DNA of 6,375 nt. Source: Acidobacteriota bacterium (GTDB taxonomy: Bacteria; Acidobacteriota; Thermoanaerobaculia; Multivoradales; JAHEKO01). Positions 1-5,900 of the stretch are shown piece after piece (positions within the stretch are counted from its first letter, which is position 1; every line of letters starts with the position of its first letter). The translations under genes were made by a program, and so were the position numbers. The stretch is taken from contig JAOTZA010000190.1 in NCBI GenBank assembly GCA_029861655.1, forward strand, positions 1 to 6,375. The letters run 5' to 3'. The notes under the pieces are model-generated. The model saw nothing but the letters and a program-made list of their open reading frames with translations, made no database searches and had not been told where the DNA came from.

Positions 1-1
1 C

Positions 2-151
2 CTGACGGATATGAAGTCCGAAATGTCGACCGAGCTCGCGGAGTGGCTAGGCCGGGTCGAGGTGAGCCTGGCGAGTGCAGACGACCTGCCGCCCCCTTCG
101 CTCTCGGAAGACGACATCGCGGCGCTGCGAGCGCTCGGCTACATCGAGTAG
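2..151 (+). CDS. C-terminal end of a probable sulfatase / alkaline-phosphatase-superfamily hydrolase (5' end outside window)
   Basis: An open frame runs in from the left edge and stops at TAG 149-151, leaving 49 visible residues. The end reads SEDDIAALRALGYIE. A short acidic helix followed by LRALGY(I/V) at the extreme C-terminus is a habit of many bacterial sulfatases (formylglycine-dependent sulfate-ester hydrolases) and related type I phosphodiesterases, and this is the only basis for the call. The catalytic N-terminal domain, with the CxPxR motif that would prove a sulfatase, lies outside the window. The preceding stretch (MSTELAEWLGRVEVSLASA) looks helical and amphipathic. The next + strand gene starts 26 nt downstream, so the two may be co-transcribed. 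Alternatives are another alkaline-phosphatase-superfamily member or an unrelated protein. That this is a coding end is fairly sure; the family is moderately likely. Confidence 0.55.
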   Translation: MTDMKSEMSTELAEWLGRVEVSLASADDLPPPSLSEDDIAALRALGYIE

Positions 152-177
152 GCTGGAGCTTTGGTGGGCTGCTAGCC

Positions 178-573
178 ATGAAGTGGGAGGACCTTCTCGA
201 CAACATCGTGCCGATCGCCTTTGTGGCGATCTGGTTGTTGAGCGCCCTGGTGCGTTTGGTGACGCGCGGGCAGAAGGGTTCCACGGCCCCGAAAGCGAAG
301 CGGTCGAGCCGCTTGCGGCGCAGGATAGTGATCGTGGCTCTGGCACTGATGGTGCTAGCGGGTCTGGCCTTCGAGATGTCGGGTAGCGTCGGCGGCAGCG
401 AAGGCCGCGTTCTACGGATGGTCGCCTTCCTGCTCGGCGCCGGGGCGGTGCTGGCCATCCTGCTGGTCGGATTCATCCGGCCGCGTAGCCCGATGCAGGG
501 CGAGATCGCGCTCGAGCCGGTGGACAAACGGGCCGGCGAGATCCGAGCGGGCAAGCCGCTCGAACCACGATAG
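178..573 (+). CDS. Small three-helix membrane protein of unknown function
   Basis: This 131-residue protein is not one I recognise. It has three hydrophobic segments at about residues 10-28 (IVPIAFVAIWLLSALVRLV), 50-66 (IVIVALALMVLAGLAFE) and 81-100 (MVAFLLGAGAVLAILLVGFI). The linker between helices 1 and 2 (residues 30-49) is very basic (KAKRSSRLRRR), while the helix 2-3 loop is short, Gly/Ser-rich and slightly acidic. By the positive-inside rule the basic linker and the polar C-terminal tail (101-131) would be cytoplasmic and the N-terminus outside. The ATG at 178 was chosen because a purine-rich GGTGGG lies at 163-168, about 9 nt upstream, and the frame becomes clearly membrane-like only from there. 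The same frame stays open upstream to a GTG at 43, but that part overlaps the sulfatase-like end and has no membrane or protein-like character. The stop lies 3 nt before the first copy of a palindromic repeat. No signal peptide or catalytic motif is seen. Confidence 0.72.
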   Translation: MKWEDLLDNIVPIAFVAIWLLSALVRLVTRGQKGSTAPKAKRSSRLRRRIVIVALALMVLAGLAFEMSGSVGGSEGRVLRMVAFLLGAGAVLAILLVGFIRPRSPMQGEIALEPVDKRAGEIRAGKPLEPR

Positions 574-576
574 GGA

Positions 577-604
577 CGGTCGACACGGAGGTCGACCGCT
601 ACAA
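577..604 (+). repeat. Palindromic repeat copy 1 (direct)
   Basis: The stem arms are 577-584 (CGGTCGAC) and 591-598 (GTCGACCG), with loop ACGGAG at 585-590 and tail CTACAA at 599-604. The copy starts 3 nt after the stop codon of the membrane protein and over this span is identical to copy 2. Confidence 0.85.
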
Positions 605-652
605 AGACGGAGGCCGGCTGGGGCGTGGATAGGTTAAGCGTCACGCTTCTCG

Positions 653-680
653 TTGTAGCGGTCGAGCTCTGTCTCGACCG
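653..680 (-). repeat. Palindromic repeat copy in inverted orientation
   Basis: Read on the - strand this copy is CGGTCGAG, loop ACAGAG, CTCGACCG, tail CTACAA. It matches copies 1 and 2 at 25 of 28 positions. Two of the three differences are the paired closing bases of the stem (C-G in the direct copies, G-C here), so the hairpin is preserved. The third difference is in the loop. Confidence 0.85.
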
Positions 681-699
681 TTGTGTACAGGGGGGTGTT

Positions 700-727
700 C
701 GGTCGACACGGAGGTCGACCGCTACAA
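700..727 (+). repeat. Palindromic repeat copy 2 (direct)
   Basis: The stem arms are 700-707 and 714-721, with loop ACGGAG at 708-713 and tail CTACAA at 722-727. It is identical to copy 1 over 28 nt. It is preceded by GGGGGGTGTT (690-699), a flank it shares with copy 3 but not with copy 1. Confidence 0.85.
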
Positions 728-751
728 GGACCGTCGTGGACGGGGGGTGTT

Positions 752-779
752 CGGTCGACAAGGAGGTCGACCGCTATAA
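752..779 (+). repeat. Palindromic repeat copy 3 (direct)
   Basis: The stem arms are 752-759 and 766-773, with loop AAGGAG at 760-765 and tail CTATAA at 774-779. The stem is unchanged; both substitutions relative to copy 2 fall in the loop and the tail. On the - strand this hairpin begins about 14 nt downstream of the stop codon of the PLP enzyme. Confidence 0.85.
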
Positions 780-787
780 AGAGGGAT

Positions 788-1879
788 CTAGCTGCGCCCG
801 CGGTGCACGCGCCAGCGATCCACTACCTGGTCGCCTTCGACGACGATGTACTCGTCGAACTGCGCCACCGTGAGGCAGGAGTGGTTGGGGAGGATTCGAA
901 ATTTCGTCCCGACCGGAGCGGCTTTGTTGACGATTCCGTGCTCTTGCGAGAGCGAGGTGAGCAGCACGTCTTCCGATACCCCGCCGTTCTCGTAGTCGTA
1001 GAAAAAACGACCAAATATCGTGCCGTGTTCCTGCTCCGGGCCGGAGTCCTTGGAGAGCGCCAGCGCTCCTGCGTCGACTACGCTGTGTGCCGCGCCGCGC
1101 GAGACTACGCTCGTGAGCACGGTGACGGCGCAATCCGAGATCCGGCATGAACAGAGCTCGACCTGGGTGTAGTCATAGAGTGCATAGTTGCCCGGCCGTA
1201 TTTCGTCCACCCCGGTGAGGTCCTCGATCACCGCCATCGCGGGTGTCGAGCCGATCGAAACCGCGGGGACTTCGATTCCCGCTGACCGCAAACCATCGGC
1301 GAGCTCGGTCATTACGTCGCGCTCCTGCTCGGCCACCGCGAGCCGGGCCGCCGGGGAGCCCGGGCGATAGGCGTGGCCCGAATGAGTGAGGATGCCGTCG
1401 AAGGTCAGCATCGAACTCTGGCTGATACGCATCGCCAGTTCGGTGGCGCGAGAGGACTGCGGGTCGACACCTGCGCGGTGGTATCCACAGTCGATCTTGA
1501 GCCACACGTGTAGCGGTGTGTCCAGGTTTTCGAGAGCGGCCAGGGCCTCCACGCTGTCGACTACGACTCGCAAGCGGATCCTCGATGCGAGCTCGGCCAC
1601 TTCCTCCACCCGGCTGAGGATCAAAGGAAAAGCCCACGTGATGTCGTCAAAGCCATGGGCCGCGAACATCTTCGCTTCGTGCAGGGTCGAGACGGTGATC
1701 CCGCTTGCACCCAGAGCGCGCTGCCGCTCGGCGATCTCGATCGACTTGTGGGTCTTGATATGTGGACGCAGCGAGACGCCGAGACGGGTCGCCTTCTGGG
1801 CCATCCGCTCGAGGTTCGACTCGAGCCTGTCGCGATCGAGAATAAGGGCCGGTGTCGGGAGGTTGGAAAGATCGGACAT
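788..1879 (-). CDS. PLP-dependent D-threonine aldolase / D-serine dehydratase family enzyme
   Basis: This 363-residue protein has the usual length of the metal-activated, fold-type III PLP enzymes related to alanine racemase. The N-terminal motif LPTPALILDRDRLESNLERM (7-26) is typical. RPHIKTHK (38-45) carries the expected PLP-binding Lys42. LKIDCGYHRAGV (127-138), THSGHAY (165-171), SIGSTP (208-213, probable phosphate-binding loop) and DEIRPGNYALYD (225-236) follow in family order. The C-terminal barrel domain has DAGALALSKD (269-278) and LPNHSC (330-335). Characterised eukaryotic D-serine dehydratases bind Zn through His-x-Cys, whereas D-threonine aldolases and 3-hydroxyaspartate aldolases use His-x-Asp. 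His333/Cys335 therefore leans toward dehydratase-like chemistry on a D-beta-hydroxy amino acid, but the true substrate is unknown. No signal peptide is seen, so it should be cytoplasmic. The ATG at 1879 lies 13 nt after the sulfotransferase stop with no strong Shine-Dalgarno, suggesting coupled translation in one operon. Confidence 0.87.
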   Translation of the reverse strand: MSDLSNLPTPALILDRDRLESNLERMAQKATRLGVSLRPHIKTHKSIEIAERQRALGASGITVSTLHEAKMFAAHGFDDITWAFPLILSRVEEVAELASRIRLRVVVDSVEALAALENLDTPLHVWLKIDCGYHRAGVDPQSSRATELAMRISQSSMLTFDGILTHSGHAYRPGSPAARLAVAEQERDVMTELADGLRSAGIEVPAVSIGSTPAMAVIEDLTGVDEIRPGNYALYDYTQVELCSCRISDCAVTVLTSVVSRGAAHSVVDAGALALSKDSGPEQEHGTIFGRFFYDYENGGVSEDVLLTSLSQEHGIVNKAAPVGTKFRILPNHSCLTVAQFDEYIVVEGDQVVDRWRVHRGRS

Positions 1880-1892
1880 TTCCGGTCGGACG

Positions 1893-2840
1893 CTAGTTGT
1901 ATCCCAGGGCGTCGAGGGCCGGCCGGCAGGCCGCTTCTAGGAGTGACTGCTCGCCGGCGCTCAGCTCCGGGAAGCGGAGCCGTGGAGCCTTGACCAGGGT
2001 CGCCTGCTCGCGGGCCCAGAGGGCATCTTCTTCGGTCGGTCGGCGGTCCAGAACAAAGCTCGCCAGGTCCAGAAGAGTCGTCTCGGGTTGGTAGCAGAAC
2101 TGGTCGAACGAGAGATCCAGTCGCCGCTCGTCGGGCAGGCTCTCGAGCACGGGGATGGCATCCACCACCCAGCGGTTGAGCATTTCTCCCATCTCCTCGA
2201 TCGCCGGTAGGTGCTCCCAGTCCCACTCCTCGAGCTCGGGATTCTTCTCGAGCTCCAGATAGAGGCGGAAAAACGAACCGGTCATCATCGAAAGCGCCGT
2301 TTCGCGGCAGTCGCGGTGGTTGTGAACGATCTTGGCCTCCGGCCAGGTGGCGATGATCTTCTCGATGTGCGGCAGCGAACCGCCGGTTCGCTCGACCCAC
2401 AGCTTCTTTCCGAAGCACTCGCGCAGCCAGTCGAAGCTGTGCGCGAGATGGTTTGCCGGGTTGTCATCGCCGAATCCCTCGACCGCCCCCCTCATCTGCA
2501 CGAAAAGATCCGTCGGGTCCCCGCCGGTTAGGAATGGAAGAGTATAGCTGTTTAGGAGCGAAACCATGGTGTCGTCGGGATGGAGGAAGAGCAGTTCGTC
2601 GGTGGGTCCGTCGCGCCAGTAGTCGATGCGCTGGGGAAGCGACGGCCGGCTGAGCATGGCGAAGAATCCCTTGCCATCCACGACACTGTCGCGGTCAAAG
2701 TACGGTTCTTCGCCGACCGGCTCAAAAATATCCGAGATACAAATCAAGCTCGGATGCCGGTTGATCATCCGCGCCAGCATCGTAGAGCCGGCGCGACCGG
2801 AGCTGATGACAAAGATTGGTGTCTGAGTCCTCGAGTACAT
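1893..2840 (-). CDS. PAPS-dependent sulfotransferase family protein
   Basis: This 315-residue protein transfers, by family, a sulfuryl group from 3'-phosphoadenylylsulfate to a hydroxyl or amine acceptor. The 5'-phosphosulfate-binding loop is SSGRAGSTML (13-22), right after the first strand PIFVI and followed by the helix LARMINRHP. The 3'-phosphate-binding region is IVHNHRDCRETALSM (171-185), with Arg176 and Ser184 in the expected places. WVERTGGSLPHIEKI (148-162) corresponds to the conserved W-x-(D/E)-(K/R)-(T/S) acceptor-side segment, and LDLSFDQFCYQPETTLLDLASFV (241-263) to the usual late family motif. It should be cytosolic; no signal peptide or membrane segment is seen. The acceptor cannot be told from sequence. 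The frame is open upstream to 3116, but the extra 92 residues are low-complexity Arg/Pro/Ala, overlap the helicase-nuclease C-terminus and lack family similarity. The ATG at 2840 is the first start that puts the P-loop at its normal position near residue 13. No clear Shine-Dalgarno precedes it. The PLP-enzyme gene follows 13 nt downstream. Confidence 0.88.
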   Translation of the reverse strand: MYSRTQTPIFVISSGRAGSTMLARMINRHPSLICISDIFEPVGEEPYFDRDSVVDGKGFFAMLSRPSLPQRIDYWRDGPTDELLFLHPDDTMVSLLNSYTLPFLTGGDPTDLFVQMRGAVEGFGDDNPANHLAHSFDWLRECFGKKLWVERTGGSLPHIEKIIATWPEAKIVHNHRDCRETALSMMTGSFFRLYLELEKNPELEEWDWEHLPAIEEMGEMLNRWVVDAIPVLESLPDERRLDLSFDQFCYQPETTLLDLASFVLDRRPTEEDALWAREQATLVKAPRLRFPELSAGEQSLLEAACRPALDALGYN

Positions 2841-2914
2841 TCGGTTCGAGCCTAGCAGCCGTGGGACGGCGCGTGCCCGACTTGCATGAACTCGCGCCGC
2901 TTGTGCATCTCTTC

Positions 2915-2948
2915 GCTTCTTTGAAGCGGCCGGCGCCCCTGCCGGCCG
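2915..2948 (-). terminator. Two adjacent hairpins after the helicase-nuclease stop (possible weak terminator or processing site)
   Basis: On the - strand, 7 nt after the TGA at 2958-2956, there is an 8-bp all-GC stem CGGCCGGC / GCCGGCCG (2948-2941 and 2934-2927) around a 6-nt loop. It is followed directly by a small hairpin GCTTC-AAA-GAAGC (2927-2915), which shares the base at 2927. There is no T-run, so intrinsic termination is uncertain. The structures fill part of the 115-nt gap (2841-2955) before the sulfotransferase and may reduce read-through or stabilise a 3' end. No convincing promoter was seen in the rest of the gap. Confidence 0.35.
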
Positions 2949-2955
2949 TCTTGCT

Positions 2956-5900
2956 TCAATCGAGAATCCAGGCCCGGTCGGCCCACAGAAACCACAGCTC
3001 GGCGCGGGGCGGAGTCCCGAGGGCGAAGGCGCTCTGGACGGCGTCTCGGTAGGCCTCGAGCTGGGATCGGTAGATCTCGGCGCGGCTCCCGAGTTCGTCT
3101 GCGGTCTCGAGCTCATCGGTCTTGAAATCGACGATCAGGAACTCACCGTCTTTGTCACGGAGCAGCAGATCGATCGTCCCGGTGACCGCGGCGATGGGTC
3201 CAGCGGCGTCGCCATCGCCATCGGAATCGATGCGAGGTGGCGCGACGAGTGGCAGTTCGCGGGCGAGAATCTGCGAGGCGGATCCGGTCAGCCGTGGAAG
3301 CAGTTTTCCGGCTCGCATTCGGGTGAGTAGCTCTCTGCTGAAGCGTTGCGCTGGGTCGCGCATCTCACCCTCGAGCTTCCTGCCGAGCTCCTCTTCGGCC
3401 CACCCGTTTTGCCGCTCCCACTCCGAATTCATATCGTTTCCAAAGTCCCAGTTCTCGAGGGCTTGGTGGATTACCCTTCCGATCGTCTGCAACACCGGTC
3501 GTGACAGACCTCGAGCCGACTCGTCGTCGCCGGCGACCGAGGCCGAGTCGGCATCTTCTGCGTCTTTTTCTGATACCCCGTCGAGATTCTTCTCGCTAAG
3601 AGCGGACGCGGCGGACACGAGGGTCCTCTCCATTCTCGTTTTCGCTTCTGAGCCGAGGGCCGCGAGATCGCGCGACCAGGCGCGGATCGTGGCTGCGGAC
3701 GGCAGCTCGAGCGGGGTTTCGAAAGGAGGTTCGCTGTCGCCATCGACGGCGGCGAGATGGGGGATCTTCCAGGTTGCGCCGTGCGGATCCTTGAAGCCCA
3801 CCTTGGGGTCCTCGATCTCAGTCGCCAGCTGTCTCATGCCGGCTGGAAACGGAGCGCGATGCGCCAGGAGCTTGAGATGCGCCGGGACCCCGACGCCGCT
3901 TGGCGGCGTCGGCTTGAGAGACCAGTTGCCGACCAAGACGAGACGACGCTCTGCCCGGGTCATTGCGACATAGAGCGTGCGCACCTGCTCCGCTGCGGCG
4001 ATCCGGACCCGTTCGTTCTCGACCCGGTCCCACCGCAGGCTGGGGCTCTTGAGAAGCACGTACTGGCGTGGCCCGGATTCCGGTTCACGTCGATCGGCGT
4101 CGTTTTCGCCGTGCTCGCTCTGCCGTCCTCGGGAGTGCAACTGGACGACGTACACGTGCCCGAACTCGAGGCCCTTGGCCTTATGGATGGTCATGATCTG
4201 CACCGCGTTCTCGGCCGCTTCCTTGGGCAGGGCCTCTTCGTCCTCACGCGCCTGGGTGACGCTCCGGCGCAGCGCTCGCAGCACCGACTGGATCTCGCCG
4301 TGACCCTCGGCCAGCGCCTCTTCCAGCCGGCGGAAGAAACGCTCGAGATTCGCCACGCGGTAGGCGCCCAGGTAGCGAGCCGCCTCCAGGGCTTCGATCA
4401 GGAGTGTCGTTCGCAACCGCTCGACAAACCGATCGATTGGCTCGGTCCGCATCGAGTGACGCAGGGTGGCGAGAGAGCGGACCGCGGCGCGCAGACTGAT
4501 GTCCCAACCCGCGACCCGGTCGAGCCCCGGGACGTCGTCTGGTGTTTGCTCGACCGCCGACTCGATGGCGGCGTCGATTTTTCGCAGACTGTCGGTCTCG
4601 TCCGGTCCCTGGAGCTCGGTCAGCAGCCCCGGCAGCCCCTGGCGCCAGAGCGGGATCAACGCCGCGTCGGGGACGCCAACCGCGACCGAGCGCAGAAAGG
4701 TCAGGAGAGCCACGTGGTCCACGGGTTGGACGATGGCGCGTACCAGGGCGGCCGCCTCGATGACCTCTCGGCGCCGGTAGTACTGCTTGTCGCTGGTCAC
4801 CACAAATGGGATGCCGGCGGCGCGAAAGGTCTCCAGGTAGTCATCCAGGTTGGTGGTGGCGCGGAAAAGAAGGGCGAATTCGTTCCACGGCAGATTCTGC
4901 TCGCGCCGCAAAGACAGGATGTCTTCCGCGATCGCGTGGGCCTCGATTTCGGTCGCGCGGCCGCCGGGAGTCTGTCGACTAGTCAACAGGTCTCGATCCC
5001 AGGAGAGCCAGTACTCGACACTCGAGCGGTTGCCGTCGCCCCGCCCCTTGATGTCGTCCGCGGGTTTGCCCGGAAGCAGCGGCTCAAACGGGGGTTGGGT
5101 GCCCGCTTCCTCTCTCATAACCGGGGCGATGGCGCGGTCCACTTCGGCAAGAATCGCGGGCGCCGAACGGAAGTTCCGCACCAGCGCGAAGCGCTCGCCG
5201 CCCTCTTTGAGCGCCCTTTGCACGAAGCCCTCATAGGCCGCTAGGTCGGCATTCCGCCAGGCATAGATCGACTGCTTGGGATCGCCGACGACAAAAAGCC
5301 CCGGCCGTTCGTTGGTCGCGCCGTCGAGCGACAGGTAGCGCACGATGTCGCACTGGATCTCGTCGGTGTCCTGAAACTCGTCGACCAGGAGTTGACGGAT
5401 CCGCCGGCGCTCGATGGAACGGACGCGTGAATCGGTGAGCAGTTGCCGAGTCAAGACCAGGAGATCCTGAAAGGTCGCTATTCCGCGGACTTGAAGTTGC
5501 TCCTGAACTTCCTCCAGGAGCGGGGCCAAGGCCCGTCTAGCGAGTTCCAGCCGGACGGGATCAACCTTGGTCAGATGATCGATATGGGAAAGCCGGCCCG
5601 CCAGCTCCGAGATCCGAGCGCTGTCCTCTCCAAAGGCATTACCCTCGCTGACGAGGAACTTTGACCTCTGCCAGTTGCCCACGCGCTCCAGAAGCGTCTT
5701 CTCCCACAGCTCGCCGAGCCCGCGGGAGAGAGCCGTCGTGGCGCTCAAGCTGTTTTCCGGTAGCGAGTCGAGCAACTCCAGGGTTGCCTCGAGGGCAACG
5801 GCGATCCTGCGCGGCAGATCTGATCTGCCGATGGCGCGGAAGGTCTCACCCGCGACATCGAGGAGCTCCGAGATGTCACGCCGCAACTCAGAGACCAGCC

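Larger units (their letters stand above)
653..727. repeat. Long imperfect inverted repeat (28-nt arms, 19-nt spacer)
   Basis: The inverted copy at 653-680 can pair with copy 2 at 700-727 at 25 of 28 positions across the spacer 681-699. This would give one long hairpin or cruciform as an alternative to the separate small hairpins. The same inverted copy could pair equally well with copy 1 (577-604) across a 48-nt spacer. Confidence 0.75.
577..782. repeat. Cluster of four short palindromic repeats between convergent genes
   Basis: The 214-nt interval between the + strand membrane-protein stop (573) and the - strand PLP-enzyme stop (788) is occupied largely by four copies of a 28-nt unit. The unit is an 8-bp inverted repeat CGGTCGAC / GTCGACCG around a 6-nt loop, followed by the tail CTACAA. 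Copies lie at 577-604 (+), 653-680 (inverted), 700-727 (+) and 752-779 (+). The cluster begins 3 nt after one stop and ends about 5 nt before the other. Size, palindromy, mixed orientation and extragenic position between converging genes match the general description of REP/BIME-type elements. There is no T-run after any hairpin, so these are not canonical intrinsic terminators, though they could protect or define 3' ends of transcripts from both sides. The only reading frames here cross the repeats and show no protein-like composition. No transposase that could mobilise them is in the window. Confidence 0.88.
690..782 (+). repeat. Imperfect tandem duplication, 52-bp period
   Basis: Positions 690-730 and 742-782 match at 38 of 41 bases, starting with GGGGGGTGTT and running through the palindromic repeat into the (A/G)GA that follows its tail. 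The shared flank shows that copies 2 and 3 arose by local duplication of a unit larger than the palindrome. After base 41 of the unit the two copies diverge. Confidence 0.8.

Noticed and set aside
577..782. CRISPR array
   Set aside because: Copies are in mixed orientation, spacers are irregular (48, 19 and 24 nt), and no cas genes are visible.
577..782. Canonical intrinsic terminators at the repeat hairpins
   Set aside because: No hairpin is followed by a T-run on either strand; any termination role would need another mechanism.
625..1150. Small + strand frames at 625-873 and 683-1150 that translate the repeats (for example VDKEVDRYKE)
   Set aside because: The protein-like phrases come only from the palindromic repeat being open. 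The rest of both frames is antisense to the PLP enzyme and no ribosome-binding site was seen.
1386..1940. A 184-codon + strand frame across the PLP enzyme start
   Set aside because: It is antisense to a well-supported gene, with no family resemblance.
1621..2418. A 265-codon - strand frame spanning the sulfotransferase/PLP-enzyme junction
   Set aside because: It is out of frame with both real genes on the same strand and Arg/Pro/Ser-rich; a frame shadow.
2841..3116. Upstream extension of the sulfotransferase by 92 residues
   Set aside because: The extra residues overlap the helicase-nuclease C-terminus in another frame, are low-complexity, and would push the PAPS loop far from its normal N-terminal position.
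3122..3973. A 283-codon + strand frame rich in Ser and Arg
   Set aside because: It is an antisense shadow of the C-terminal part of the helicase-nuclease, with low-complexity composition.
3757..5244. A 495-codon + strand open frame opposite the helicase-nuclease
   Set aside because: It is the antisense shadow of a gene whose motifs are all intact on the - strand. Its translation is Arg/Gly/Asp-rich with no recognisable domain, and long antisense frames are expected in GC-rich coding DNA.
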